Positions 1 through 9,148 of a stretch of DNA of 64,000 nt are shown here, piece by piece. This stretch comes from Neisseria meningitidis (GTDB lineage Bacteria > Pseudomonadota > Gammaproteobacteria > Burkholderiales > Neisseriaceae), in assembly GCF_900638555.1 (NCBI RefSeq), contig NZ_LR134525.1:682001-746000 (forward strand), given 5' to 3'. Below the pieces are notes generated by a model. It did no database searches, was not told the DNA's origin, and saw only the letters and a program-made list of their open reading frames with translations. Position 1 is the first letter of the stretch. Every line of letters starts with the position of its first letter. The position numbers and the translations under genes are program-made.

Positions 1-2
1 GT

Positions 3-536
3 TCGGCTTCCGCGTCGGAGATTGTCGCAGGTGCATTGCAGGATCATAAACGCGCGGTCATCGTCGGTACGCAGAGCTTCGGCAAAGGTTCGGTTCAGAC
101 TTTGATTCCTTTGTCCAACGGCAGCGCGGTCAAGCTGACAACGGCACTGTATTATACGCCGAACGACCGTTCTATTCAGGCGCAGGGGATTGTTCCCGAT
201 GTCGAAGTAAAAGATAAGGAACGCATTTTTGAAAGCCGCGAGGCGGATTTGGTCGGACACATCGGCAATCCTTTGGGCGGCGAGGATGTGAACAGTGAAA
301 CCCTTGCCGTGCCGCTTGAAAAAGATGCGGATAAGCCCGCTGTAAAAGAAAAAGGTAAAAAGAAAAAGGACGAGGATTTGTCTTCAAGGCGGATTCCCAA
401 CCCTGCCAAAGACGACCAGTTGCGGAAAGCTTTGGATTTAGTCAAGTCGCCCGAGCAGTGGCAGAAGTCTTTGGGGCTGGCGGCGAAAAAGCCGGTTTCA
501 AATAAAGATAAGAAAGATAAAAAAGATAAGAAGTAG
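3..536 (+). CDS. ctpA: Carboxyl-terminal processing protease, C-terminal part (cut by window edge)
   Basis: This is the end of an S41-family serine protease, which trims C-termini of exported proteins in the periplasm. The reading frame is already open at base 3. SASASE at 3-20 holds the nucleophilic serine of the Ser/Lys dyad and SFGKG at 75-89 holds the lysine. The GIVPDVEV segment that follows is typical of the family. The last residues are a lysine/aspartate-rich tail ([10 protein letters not shown]). The PDZ domain and signal peptide would lie upstream of the window. An uptake-sequence hairpin follows the stop. The family call is firm; the symbol could equally be prc. Confidence 0.9.
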   Translation, partial: SASASEIVAGALQDHKRAVIVGTQSFGKGSVQTLIPLSNGSAVKLTTALYYTPNDRSIQAQGIVPDVEVKDKERIFESREADLVGHIGNPLGGEDVNSETLAVPLEKDADKPAVKEKGKKKKDEDLSSRRIPNPAKDDQLRKALDLVKSPEQWQKSLGLAAKKPVSNKDKKDKKDKK

Positions 537-545
537 GTTTTGACG

Positions 546-574
546 ATGCCGTCTGAAAGGATTTCAGACGGCAT
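546..574. terminator. Inverted DNA uptake sequence pair, terminator of the protease gene
   Basis: ATGCCGTCTGAA and its reverse complement are separated by 5 bases and followed by ATATT. This is the usual neisserial hairpin terminator made of two uptake sequences. Confidence 0.75.
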
Positions 575-596
575 ATTATGTTTGAAAGGACAGGTT

Positions 597-692
597 ATGA
601 GCGATTTTTTACCGGAATTTGAACCGTGCGGCATTTATAGTGGATTAACAAAAATCAGGACAAGGCGACGAAGCCGCAGACAGTACAAATAG
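597..692 (+). pseudogene. Short reading frame cut off by a Correia element
   Basis: An ATG lies 5 bases after AGGACAGG. It opens a frame that codes MSDFLPEFEPCGI and then enters the Correia element at 636. The element supplies the last 18 residues and the stop, giving 31 residues in all. If the element and one TA are removed, the frame stays open into the uvrB frame. I do not recognise the original gene. It may be the 5' end of a lost gene, or never a gene at all. Confidence 0.35.
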
Positions 693-740
693 TACGGCAA
701 GGCGAGGCAACGCCGTACTGGTTTTTGTTAATCCACTATA
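636..740. repeat. Correia repeat element (short form, 105 bp)
   Basis: The element runs from TATAGTGGATTAAC to GTTAATCCACTATA. These are its terminal inverted repeats, and TA duplicates form the outer bases. The body is the common short form without the internal segment of about 50 bp. It interrupts the small frame that begins at 597 and lies 124 bp before uvrB. Confidence 0.93.
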
Positions 741-864
741 CTTGGGTAGCGATTGGGTTTCAGACGGCATACATTCAGGATTTCACCGCCTTATGCCGTC
801 TGAAAGACGTTTCCGACCCATCCCTACTACACGCTTTGTCCGCAAACGCATCACAGGCAAGATT

Positions 865-2892
865 ATGGAAGTCATCCGATACCCCGATTCCCCTTTCAAA
901 CTCCACCAACCCTTCCCGCCCGCAGGCGACCAGCCTACCGCTATTGCCGGCTTGCTCGAAGGGCTTTCAGACGGCCTTGCCTACCAAACCCTGCTCGGCG
1001 TAACCGGTTCGGGCAAAACCTACACCATGGCGAACGTCATCGCCCAAAGCGGCCGACCCGCCATCATCATGGCGCACAACAAAACCCTTGCCGCCCAGCT
1101 TTATGCCGAAATGCGCGAGTTTTTCCCTGAAAACGCGGTGGAATATTTCGTCTCCTACTACGACTATTACCAACCCGAAGCCTATGTGCCCAGCCGCGAC
1201 CTGTTCATTGAAAAAGACAGCGCGATCAACGAACATATCGAGCAGATGCGCCTTTCCGCCACCAAAAACCTGATGACGCGCGATGACGTGATTATCGTTG
1301 CCACTGTGTCCGCCATTTACGGTATCGGCGACCCGACTGAGTATCAACAAATGGTGTTGTCCGTCAAAGAAGGCGACACCATCGAGCAGCGCGACATCAT
1401 CGCCACGCTCGTTTCCATGCAGTACGAACGCGGCGATTTGGATTTCAAACGCGGCAGCTTCCGCGTGCGCGGCGACGTGATTGACGTGTACCCCGCCGAA
1501 AGCTCCGAAAACGCCTTGCGCATCAGCCTGTTTGACGACGAAATCGACCGCCTCGATATGTTCGACCCGCTTTCAGGCAGCCTGCACCAACGCGTCGGCC
1601 GCTACACCGTCTTCCCGTCCAGCCACTACGTTACCCCGCGCGACACCGTATTGCGCGCCTGTGACTCCATCAAAGAAGAATTGCGCGAACGCATTGATTT
1701 CTTTACCAAAGAAAACCGTCCCGTCGAACAACAACGCATCGAACAGCGCACCCGCTTCGACCTCGAAATGCTCTACGAAATGGGCTTCTGTAAAGGAATC
1801 GAAAACTACTCCCGCCACTTCTCCGGCAAAAAAGAAGGCGAACCGCCGCCCACGCTGATGGACTACCTGCCAAGCAACGCCATCATGTTCATCGACGAAA
1901 GCCACGTTACCGTAACCCAAATCGGCGGTATGTACAAAGGCGACGCATCGCGCAAGCAAAACCTCGTCGATTACGGCTTCCGCCTGCCTTCCGCCCGCGA
2001 CAACCGCCCGCTCAAATTCCACGAATTTGAAAAAGTCATGCCGCAAACCGTCTTCGTTTCCGCCACCCCCGCCAAATACGAAGAAGAACACGCCGGACAA
2101 GTGGTCGAACAAGTCGTCCGCCCCACAGGGCTGGTCGACCCTCAAATCATCATCCGCCCCGTCGCCACCCAAGTCGACGATTTAATGAGCGAAATCAACG
2201 ACCGCATCCAAAAAGGCGAACGCGTACTCGTTACCACCCTTACCAAACGCATGGCGGAGCAACTCACCGACTATTACAGCGAACTCGGCATCAAAGTGCG
2301 CTACCTGCACAGCGACATCGACACCGTAGAGCGCGTTGAAATTATTAGAGATTTACGGCTCGGATTGTTTGACGTACTCGTCGGCATCAATCTCTTGCGC
2401 GAAGGCCTCGACATCCCAGAAGTCTCCCTCGTCGCCATCCTCGACGCAGACAAAGAAGGCTTCCTGCGCTCCCACCGCAGCCTGATTCAAACCATAGGCC
2501 GCGCTGCGCGCAACGTGAACGGCGTCGCGATTCTGTACGCCGACAAAATCACCGACTCTATGAAAGCCGCCATCGACGAAACCGAACGCCGCCGTGAAAA
2601 ACAAATTAAATTCAACGAAGAACACGGCATCGTGCCGCAACAGATTAAAAAACAGGTCAAAGACATCATTGACGGCGTGTACCACGAAGAAGACAGCGGC
2701 AAAGGCCGTAGACAAGGCAAAAACAAAGTTAAAGTCGGCGAAATTCACAACGAAGAAGACGCGATTAAAGAAATCGCCAAACTCGAAAAAGCCATGCAAC
2801 AGGCGGCTAGGGATTTGCAGTTTGAAGAAGCGGCGGTGTTGAGGGATAGGATTAGGAATATTAAAGAGAATTTGTTGTTTGGGGCAGAGTAA
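865..2892 (+). CDS. uvrB: UvrABC system subunit B
   Basis: UvrB is the damage-verification helicase of nucleotide excision repair. It is loaded by UvrA and recruits UvrC. The product is 675 residues, the usual length. Visible motifs are Walker A GVTGSGKT (about residue 40), the beta-hairpin [12 protein letters not shown], the helicase motif [14 protein letters not shown], and a C-terminal UVR domain that pairs with UvrC. The start chosen is MEVIRYP; 41 in-frame codons upstream read through uptake sequences and are not conserved-looking. No strong ribosome site is visible (AGGCAAG). uvrC lies 4 kb away on the other strand. Confidence 0.97.
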   Translation: MEVIRYPDSPFKLHQPFPPAGDQPTAIAGLLEGLSDGLAYQTLLGVTGSGKTYTMANVIAQSGRPAIIMAHNKTLAAQLYAEMREFFPENAVEYFVSYYDYYQPEAYVPSRDLFIEKDSAINEHIEQMRLSATKNLMTRDDVIIVATVSAIYGIGDPTEYQQMVLSVKEGDTIEQRDIIATLVSMQYERGDLDFKRGSFRVRGDVIDVYPAESSENALRISLFDDEIDRLDMFDPLSGSLHQRVGRYTVFPSSHYVTPRDTVLRACDSIKEELRERIDFFTKENRPVEQQRIEQRTRFDLEMLYEMGFCKGIENYSRHFSGKKEGEPPPTLMDYLPSNAIMFIDESHVTVTQIGGMYKGDASRKQNLVDYGFRLPSARDNRPLKFHEFEKVMPQTVFVSATPAKYEEEHAGQVVEQVVRPTGLVDPQIIIRPVATQVDDLMSEINDRIQKGERVLVTTLTKRMAEQLTDYYSELGIKVRYLHSDIDTVERVEIIRDLRLGLFDVLVGINLLREGLDIPEVSLVAILDADKEGFLRSHRSLIQTIGRAARNVNGVAILYADKITDSMKAAIDETERRREKQIKFNEEHGIVPQQIKKQVKDIIDGVYHEEDSGKGRRQGKNKVKVGEIHNEEDAIKEIAKLEKAMQQAARDLQFEEAAVLRDRIRNIKENLLFGAE

Positions 2893-2959
2893 AGGAGCTT
2901 GATTTTTTAATTAGCGAAGATACAATAACGTCATCTATTATTTTTATAGGAAAGTAACT

Positions 2960-3724
2960 ATGGCAGAGCAACTACAGCTGATTCCTCGTGTTGAAAGCGG
3001 TGAAATTATCCCACAGAGAATGAGTGACGGATATATCAATGCGACAGCATTGTGTAAATCTGTAGGTAAATCTTACAGTGATTATAGACAATTACAGTCT
3101 ACAAATCATTTCTTAAATGAATTGAAAGCCCAGACGGGATTATCCGAACAACAATTGATTCAACAGAGAATTGGTGGAGAACCTTCTTTACAGGGCTCTT
3201 GGGTACACCCTTATTTAGCAATTAATTTAGCACAGTGGTTATCCCCTGCATTTGCTGTAAAGGTATCTACTTGGGTTCATGAATGGATGTCAGGTAAAGT
3301 CAATGCTTCTCCTTCCCATTCCGCGCATATCCAAAGATACTTGCAAAATAGAGGAAAAATTCCATATACGCATTTTTCAATGCTTAATGAAATTACGCTA
3401 AATTTAATTGCTCCTTTGGAGGAACAAGGTTATGTATTACCTAGTCAGTTAGTTCCGGATATTTCAGAAGGAAGATTATTTTGTAGATGGCTGAGGGAAA
3501 ATAGAAACGTTGATCCGAATAACTTCCCAACATATAAACATGAATTCCTTGATGCTCGGAGACCCGTGGAGGCCAAATTATATCCAATAGAATACTATCA
3601 AGATTTTAAATGGCACTTTAATGAAGTATGGTTAAAAGAAAAAGCTAAACAATATTTTTCAGAACGTGATGCAGCAATTTTGCCTTATTTAACCCCGTTA
3701 ATGTTACCAGCAAGCGAGTCGTAG
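2960..3724 (+). CDS. KilA-N domain protein
   Basis: A 254-residue protein whose residues about 15-113 match the KilA-N DNA-binding domain (DGYINATALCK, then LSPAFAVKV and WVHEWM). The rest (about 125-250) is a charged alpha-helical region with ISEGRLFCRWLRE and WHFNEVWL. I recognise this as recurring beside KilA-N domains but cannot assign a function. The gene is much richer in A+T than its neighbours, has its own AT-rich upstream region with AGGAAAG before the ATG, and contains no uptake sequence, all of which suggest transfer. KilA-N proteins are common in phages, and some act in anti-phage defence (BstA is one). Which applies here cannot be told from sequence alone. Confidence 0.8.
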   Translation: MAEQLQLIPRVESGEIIPQRMSDGYINATALCKSVGKSYSDYRQLQSTNHFLNELKAQTGLSEQQLIQQRIGGEPSLQGSWVHPYLAINLAQWLSPAFAVKVSTWVHEWMSGKVNASPSHSAHIQRYLQNRGKIPYTHFSMLNEITLNLIAPLEEQGYVLPSQLVPDISEGRLFCRWLRENRNVDPNNFPTYKHEFLDARRPVEAKLYPIEYYQDFKWHFNEVWLKEKAKQYFSERDAAILPYLTPLMLPASES

Positions 3725-3802
3725 CAAGCCGTAGCCTGCATTACCAACCACCGCGTGCGTAGCTACGCCATACACCCTACCTGCGGGCGGGACAAACTTT
3801 AA
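3725..3802. repeat. Palindromic intergenic sequence before IS1016
   Basis: This short spacer holds an imperfect palindrome centred on CGTAGCTACG (about 3751-3778) and ends in the left copy of the IS1016 target duplication. With the insertion sequence removed, a reading frame runs from here to a stop at about 4598, but it has no recognisable start or family. Confidence 0.4.
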
Positions 3803-4514
3803 GGGGCTGTACTAGATTAGCCCTAAATCCCATACCAATCCCGCAGGATTTTAAGCTGTTGAGACGGTGTGCCGAAGTTAAATCGAAATTAGCATTCTTT
3901 CAAGAACAGTGGAAAAGATTTGCAATCGATTCCGTTGTATTTTCGCAAGACGCGTTTTGCCTGATTCCAAAAATTCTCAATGCCGTTAATGTGGTTCTGA
4001 CGGTCTGCAAATTCCTTGGAATGGTTGATGCGGTAATGGATAAAACCGCTCACGTCCAACTTGTCGTAGCTGCTCAGACTATCGGTATAAACAATACTGT
4101 CCGGCATGATTTTCTTTTTGATGACAGGGAGTAACGTTTCAGACTTGGCATTATCCACCACAACGGTATAGACCCGTCCGTTGCGTTTCAGAATGCCGAA
4201 AACAACCACTTTTCCTGCTGCACCGCGACCACGTCTACCTTTATGCCGTCCGCCGAAATCGCTTTCGTCCGGCTCGACAGAGCCCTCAAAAACCTCATCG
4301 GCAGCCAAGGCCAAATGATGGTTGATAACCGTGCGGATTTTACGGTAGAACAGTGCTGCCGAATTGGGATGGATACCCAAAATATCGGCGGCAGAACGGG
4401 CGGTAACTTCCAGTACAAAAAACGGAGCAGTTCTTTCTGTACTTTTTTCTTTAATTTGCAGTGCGTTATCTTCATATTTCGAGGGTAACATATCTGCTAA
4501 TCTAGTACAGCCCC
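3803..4514 (-). mobile_element. IS1016-type insertion sequence, copy 1 (IS1595 family)
   Basis: The ends are perfect 18-bp inverted repeats (GGGGCTGTACTAGATTAG at the left). The element is 712 bp and is flanked by the 8-bp direct repeat AACTTTAA at 3795-3802 and 4515-4522, as expected for the IS1595 family. It is nearly identical to the copy at 59973. The target duplication shows that this copy moved as a unit and that its flanks have not since recombined. Confidence 0.93.
3823..4491 (-). pseudogene. IS1016 transposase with premature stop
   Basis: The protein has the features of ISXO2-like/IS1595 transposases: DESDFGG, YTDSLSSYDKL and NHINGIENFW carry the acidic and polar catalytic residues. 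A TAA at 3889-3891 ends the protein after 200 residues. The copy at 59993 has GAA at this site and continues for 22 more residues to 222. Whether the shortened enzyme still works is unknown, since the catalytic core is complete. Confidence 0.8.
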
Positions 4515-4639
4515 AACTTTAAAACCGATGTGCAGGTTAAAACCTACAAGGATGCGTGCGGTATACACGCGTTTTTGCCGTTCAAACCATTGCTTTGAAC
4601 TTTGTATCGAAACATCGTTCGCTGCTTTATCTTGAAAAA

Positions 4640-4674
4640 ATGCCGTCTGTAAGCAAACATGCTTCAGACGGCAT
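4640..4674. terminator. Uptake-sequence hairpin downstream of trmB
   Basis: ATGCCGTCTGTAAGC pairs with GCTTCAGACGGCAT and has A-runs and T-runs on its two sides, so it can stop transcription in both directions. It sits 20 bases past the trmB stop. Confidence 0.75.
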
Positions 4675-4693
4675 TTTTTTATCCGGCGGTTTG

Positions 4694-5410
4694 TTATCCG
4701 ATCCGTTTGAATACCAAGTCCCAAACGCCGTGTCCGAGGCGTTTGCCGCGCGCTTCGAATTTGGTTTCGGGGCGGTAGTCCGGGGTGGGGGCGTAGTCTG
4801 CCGCCGTATTTTGCAGGCTGTCGAAGCTGCTGAGGACTTCAAGCATCTGCTGTGCATATTCTTCCCAGTCTGTCGCCAGGTGGATATAGCCGCCGGTTTT
4901 GAGTTTGGGCAGCAGTTTGGCGATGAAGGGGGCTTGTATCAGACGGCGTTTGTGGTGGCGTTTTTTGTGCCACGGGTCGGGGAAGAATATGTGGATGCCG
5001 TCGAGCGAGCCGTCTTGCAGCATATTTTCGACAACTTCTACGGCGTCGTGCCGCATCACGCGGATGTTTTCCAAATGGTTTTCTTCTATGAGTTTGAGCA
5101 GATTGCCTACGCCGGGACCGTGTACGTCGATGGCAAGAAAGTCGGTTTCGGGCAGCCTGCGGGCGATTTCTGCGGTTGCCGTCCCCATACCGAAGCCTAT
5201 TTCGAGGATTTTGGGTCGGCTGCTTCCGAAACGGGCATCAAGATCGGCCGGTGTTGCTTGGTAGTCGATGCCGAAGCTGCCCCATAAGGTATCGATGGCG
5301 CGTTGCTGCGCGGCGGTCATGTGGCTTTGGCGGAGGACGAAACTGCGGATGCTGCGGGGGTGTTCGGCTTGCCAGTTGTTTTGTGTTTGGTTTTCGGCGG
5401 TGTCTGTCAT
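4694..5410 (-). CDS. trmB: tRNA (guanine-N7-)-methyltransferase TrmB
   Basis: TrmB methylates G46 in the variable loop of tRNAs using S-adenosylmethionine. The 238-residue protein has the SAM-binding loop EIGFGMGTAT (about residues 70-80), the acidic DVHGPGVG stretch, and the family signature FFPDPWHKKRHHKRR (about 142-156). Length and motif order match the family. It stands alone on the minus strand with its own hairpin terminator. A single uptake sequence lies upstream near 5440. Confidence 0.96.
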   Translation of the reverse strand: MTDTAENQTQNNWQAEHPRSIRSFVLRQSHMTAAQQRAIDTLWGSFGIDYQATPADLDARFGSSRPKILEIGFGMGTATAEIARRLPETDFLAIDVHGPGVGNLLKLIEENHLENIRVMRHDAVEVVENMLQDGSLDGIHIFFPDPWHKKRHHKRRLIQAPFIAKLLPKLKTGGYIHLATDWEEYAQQMLEVLSSFDSLQNTAADYAPTPDYRPETKFEARGKRLGHGVWDLVFKRIG

Positions 5411-5531
5411 AATGCTTTCGTGCGCTTGTGCAATCAGGATGCCGTCTGAATGTGAAAGGCCTGTTCGGACGGCGGGAAAGGAAAGGGGCGATTATACCTG
5501 TTTCGTTTCGGCAGGGTAGGTGTAACGCTGT

Positions 5532-6935
5532 TCAGACGGCATTTTGCCATTGTTGCAGCAGTTCTTGCAGGACGCTTTTTTGCCCGTATCCGTTGTTTAT
5601 GGCTTCTTGCAGGTAGCGGCAGGCTTTTTCTTTGTCCGGCTCGACGCCGTGTCCGTTGTAATGGATGCAGGCGAGGTTATAAAGTGCCATGCTGTCTTTT
5701 TGCGCGGCGGCTTTTTCAAACCATTTGCGTGCTTCATTGTAGTCGGCGGTCATACCCTGTCCGAAGTAATACATGCTGCCCAGATTGGTTTGGGCTTTGC
5801 TGTGGCCGAGTTCTGCGGCTTCTGTGTAGAGTTTGAGTGCGGCTGCATATTCGGGCGCGCATTGTAATCCGTAATGCAGGGCTTGGGCTTTTTGATAAAG
5901 CCGTTCTGCCCTTTGCCGCCTGATGGCGGAATCTTTAATGCCGCCATATTGGTCGGGATGGTTTAACGCGCTGTCGGATATGAGTTTCTGATACGCGGCA
6001 AGGCTGCCGGCTTCGGCTGCCTGCCGGTAATAATGCAGGGCTTTTTCTTTATCGGAAGTCATGCCCAGTCCGTAGCGGTAGATGTCGCCCAGTATCCGCA
6101 AACCTTCGGGATGGCGTTCGGCGGCTGCTGCTTCGGCGTGATGCAGGGCAAGTTTGTAGTTTCTTTCCGGATGCTTGCCTTGCAGGTAGATGTCGGCAAG
6201 TGCGGCATGGGCATCGGGGTCATTTTCCTGTGCCGCCTGTTGAAACCAGTGAACGGCTTCATCAGGAGCCGTAGGTAGGATGAGCTCGGCAAGCGGGGTG
6301 TAGGCGGGAATGTATCCTTGTTGTGCGGCGGCGCGCAAATGATTGACGGCCTGTGCCGTGTCGACTTTCGTCCCTTGTCCGAAACGGTATTGCAGCCCGA
6401 GCTGCCAGTGTGCCGCCGCCAAGCCTTGTGCCGCCGCTTTGCGGTAGAGCAGGTGCGCCGTTTCAAAATCCGGCGGCGTGCCGTACCGGCAGTATTGGGC
6501 AAGCAGGTATTGCCCGTGGGGGTTGTTGTTTTTTGCGCTTGTTTTTGCCCATTTCAGGGCTTCTTCAAAATGTCGGGACGCATACAGAAGGTACATCAGG
6601 CGGACTTGTGCTTCAGGCAGTCCTTCCTCTGCCAACGGTCTGTAAAGCGGTATCAGGGTTTCCGGGGGCGCGCCTTCCAATTCTTGGATATATGCCAGAT
6701 TGTAACGCGCATAGGGATGCCCCTGTTCGGCGGCGATGCGGAGCATTTCCATACCTTGTTCGCGGTCTTGGTAGGGGCTGTCCGCGTCCATCAGGTGTTT
6801 TGCCAACTCGAATGCGGCGGCGGGATGACCTGCCGAGAACGCTTCTGTCAGCAGTCGGCGGACTTCGGTAAAGTTATATTGTTTTTGAGACAGGCATTCT
6901 AAGGCCTGCCGATAGGGTAAGTCGGGATTGTTCAT
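5532..6935 (-). CDS. Sel1-like (SLR/TPR) repeat protein
   Basis: A 467-residue protein made almost entirely of Sel1-type alpha-helical repeats, seen as recurring blocks such as GLGMTSDKEKALHYYRQAAEAG and GQGMTADYNEARKWFEKAAAQ. Such solenoids usually mediate protein-protein contacts. The start MNNPDL is preferred because GGAAAA lies upstream; an in-frame ATG ten codons earlier is less likely. No signal peptide is visible from this start, so the protein is probably cytoplasmic. Its partner and role are unknown. The last codons read through an uptake sequence. Confidence 0.85.
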   Translation of the reverse strand: MNNPDLPYRQALECLSQKQYNFTEVRRLLTEAFSAGHPAAAFELAKHLMDADSPYQDREQGMEMLRIAAEQGHPYARYNLAYIQELEGAPPETLIPLYRPLAEEGLPEAQVRLMYLLYASRHFEEALKWAKTSAKNNNPHGQYLLAQYCRYGTPPDFETAHLLYRKAAAQGLAAAHWQLGLQYRFGQGTKVDTAQAVNHLRAAAQQGYIPAYTPLAELILPTAPDEAVHWFQQAAQENDPDAHAALADIYLQGKHPERNYKLALHHAEAAAAERHPEGLRILGDIYRYGLGMTSDKEKALHYYRQAAEAGSLAAYQKLISDSALNHPDQYGGIKDSAIRRQRAERLYQKAQALHYGLQCAPEYAAALKLYTEAAELGHSKAQTNLGSMYYFGQGMTADYNEARKWFEKAAAQKDSMALYNLACIHYNGHGVEPDKEKACRYLQEAINNGYGQKSVLQELLQQWQNAV

Positions 6936-6990
6936 GTCAGATCGTTTTCCGTTTTGTCGAATCATCGTTATTGTGTTATGAAGTTAGGTT

Positions 6991-7146
6991 TATAGTGGAT
7001 TAACAAAAATCAGGACAAGGCGACGAAGCCGCAGACAGTACAAATAGTACGAAACCGATTCACTTGGTGCTTGAGCACCTTAGAGAATCGTTCTCTTTGA
7101 GCTAAGGCGAGGCAACGCCGTACTGGTTTAAATTTAATCCACTATA
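6991..7146. repeat. Correia repeat element (long form, 156 bp)
   Basis: Terminal repeats TATAGTGGATTAAC and AATCCACTATA bound a full-length element that includes the internal segment of about 50 bp around GATTCACTTGGTGCT. In published work that segment binds IHF. The element lies in the divergent gap between the Sel1-repeat gene's upstream side and the 3' end of uvrC. Confidence 0.93.
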
Positions 7147-7207
7147 TATCGGTATACCGACCTGCTGTATCATATTTTTTACAGACGGTTTTTGCTTGGG
7201 CAGCATA

Positions 7208-9061
7208 CTAATGCAGATGCTCGTAAATGGTTTCCGCCAATGCCTTGCTGATGCCTTCCACTTTTTCCAAGTCCTCGCGGCTGGCGGCAATCACGCCGCG
7301 CAGACCGCCGAAGCGGGTGAGCAGGGCTTGGCGGCGTTTGCTGCCTACGCCGGGGATGTCGCTTAAGGAGGAGGTAACGCGGGCTTTGTCGCGTTTTTTG
7401 CGGTGGCCGGTAATGGCGAAACGGTGCGATTCATCGCGTACGGTTTGCAATAGATGCAAGGCCGGGCTGTTGGGCGGCAGGCGGAAGACTTCGCCGGTAA
7501 AAGGCAGTATGAGTTCTTCCATACCGGCTTTGCGTTCGGGGCCTTTGGCGATACCGACCAAAGGAATGTGCAGCCCGAGTTCTTCCCATACCGATACGGC
7601 GATGCCGATTTGCCCTTTGCCGCCGTCAATTAACACGGCATCCGGCCATTTGACGGTCTCGCCGTTGGCTTCGGCTTCCTGCATTTTGCCGTAACGGCGC
7701 GTCAACACTTCGCGCATGGCGGCGTAGTCGTCGCCGGGTTTGGCGGTCGTGATGTTGTAGCGGCGGTATTGCGAGGGCTGGATGTTTTGCTCATCGTACA
7801 CGACGCAGGAGGCGATGGTGGCTTCGCCTTGGGTGTGGCTGATGTCGAAGCATTCGAGGCGGTTGAGGCCGTCTGAATCCATACCGAGGATTTTGGCGAG
7901 TTCGTCGATGCGGTGTTGCTGGTTGCTTTGTTGCAGGCGGCGTTGTGCAATCGCCATTTGTGCGTTTTGTTCCGCCATTTTCAACCAAACTTTGCGTTCG
8001 CCTATGGTTTTGGTTACGAACTGCATTTGTTTGCCGTGTTCGCCTTCCAAAGCCTCTTTCAGCGCATCGGGGACGGGGAAGTTGTTGATGATAATGTCGG
8101 GTTTGCTTTTGCCCAGATAGTGTTGGGCGACGAAGGCTTCGGCATAGTCTTGCCCGTTTGGCTCGGGATCGTTTTTGGTGTCGGGGAAGAAACTTTTGTC
8201 TCCGACGTGCCGCCCACCGCGTATGCTGACCCAGTGTACGCAGACGATGCCGTCTGAAACCGCCAGCGCGAGCAAATCGATATCGTTGGGGTTGTTCGGG
8301 TTTTTGCTGTCGATGAACTGGTTGCTCTGCATAATGCCGAGTGCTTGGATTTGGTCGCGGTAGCGGGCGGCTTCTTCAAATTGCAGATTCGCGGCGGCAG
8401 TTTGCATTTTGTGTTGCAGGGTGCGGGTCAGTTCGTCGGTTTTGCCGTTGAGAAAAGTGGCGGCTTGACGCACGCTGTCGCGGTAGTCTTCTTCGCTGAT
8501 GTGTCCGACGCAGGGCGCGGTGCAGCGTTTGATTTGATACAGCAGGCAAGGGCGGTCACGATGCTCGAATACGCTGTCTTCGCAGGTACGCAGCATAAAG
8601 ACTTTTTGCAACACTTGAATGCTGTCGCGCACGGCGTTGCTGTTGGGATACGGGCCGAAGTATTGGTTTGGCTTTTTCAGCGTGCCGCGGTAATACGCCA
8701 TCTGCGGATATTGATGGCCGCTGAGCATCAAATAAGGATAGCTTTTGTCGTCGCGGAAAAGGATATTGTATTTCGGCGACAAGGCTTTGATGAGGTTGTT
8801 TTCGAGAATCAGGGCTTCGGCTTCGGAACGCGTGATGGTGGTTTCGATATGATGAACCTGTTTTACCATCAATGCGATGCGCGGCGAATGGTCGTTTTTT
8901 TGGAAATAGCCGGACACGCGCCGCTTGAGGTTGACCGCTTTGCCGACGTATAAGACTTTGCCGCCTTCGTCAAAAAAACGGTACACGCCCGGCAGCTTGG
9001 GCAGGTTTTTGAGGAAGAGCGGGATATCGAATTGTTCCGGAGAACGGTTTTCTGTATTCAT
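7208..9061 (-). CDS. uvrC: UvrABC system subunit C (excinuclease)
   Basis: UvrC makes both incisions in nucleotide excision repair after binding UvrB at a lesion. The 617-residue protein has an N-terminal GIY-YIG nuclease domain (PGVYRFF and VLYVGKA, residues about 20-60), a UVR helix pair (QFEEAARYRDQI, about 215), the RNase H-like 3' incision domain (ECFDISH, then DGGKGQ), and a C-terminal double helix-hairpin-helix (DIPGVGSKRRQALL). The start MNTENRS is preferred over an in-frame ATG 11 codons upstream, because that ATG lies inside an uptake sequence. Confidence 0.97.
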   Translation of the reverse strand: MNTENRSPEQFDIPLFLKNLPKLPGVYRFFDEGGKVLYVGKAVNLKRRVSGYFQKNDHSPRIALMVKQVHHIETTITRSEAEALILENNLIKALSPKYNILFRDDKSYPYLMLSGHQYPQMAYYRGTLKKPNQYFGPYPNSNAVRDSIQVLQKVFMLRTCEDSVFEHRDRPCLLYQIKRCTAPCVGHISEEDYRDSVRQAATFLNGKTDELTRTLQHKMQTAAANLQFEEAARYRDQIQALGIMQSNQFIDSKNPNNPNDIDLLALAVSDGIVCVHWVSIRGGRHVGDKSFFPDTKNDPEPNGQDYAEAFVAQHYLGKSKPDIIINNFPVPDALKEALEGEHGKQMQFVTKTIGERKVWLKMAEQNAQMAIAQRRLQQSNQQHRIDELAKILGMDSDGLNRLECFDISHTQGEATIASCVVYDEQNIQPSQYRRYNITTAKPGDDYAAMREVLTRRYGKMQEAEANGETVKWPDAVLIDGGKGQIGIAVSVWEELGLHIPLVGIAKGPERKAGMEELILPFTGEVFRLPPNSPALHLLQTVRDESHRFAITGHRKKRDKARVTSSLSDIPGVGSKRRQALLTRFGGLRGVIAASREDLEKVEGISKALAETIYEHLH

Positions 9062-9148
9062 ATCAATTATTTGAAAAACGGCTTCAGACGGCATATCGGC
9101 AGCGGCAGCCTTATCCGTTCGGAAAAGCTGTCGGGTGGTTATATGCGG

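Noticed and set aside
742..864. 41-codon N-terminal extension of uvrB
   Set aside because: It reads through two uptake sequences and the edge of a Correia element; UvrB homologues begin at the MEVIRYP position.
4556..5287. Long plus-strand frame opposite trmB
   Set aside because: It is the antisense shadow of trmB; trmB has all family motifs.
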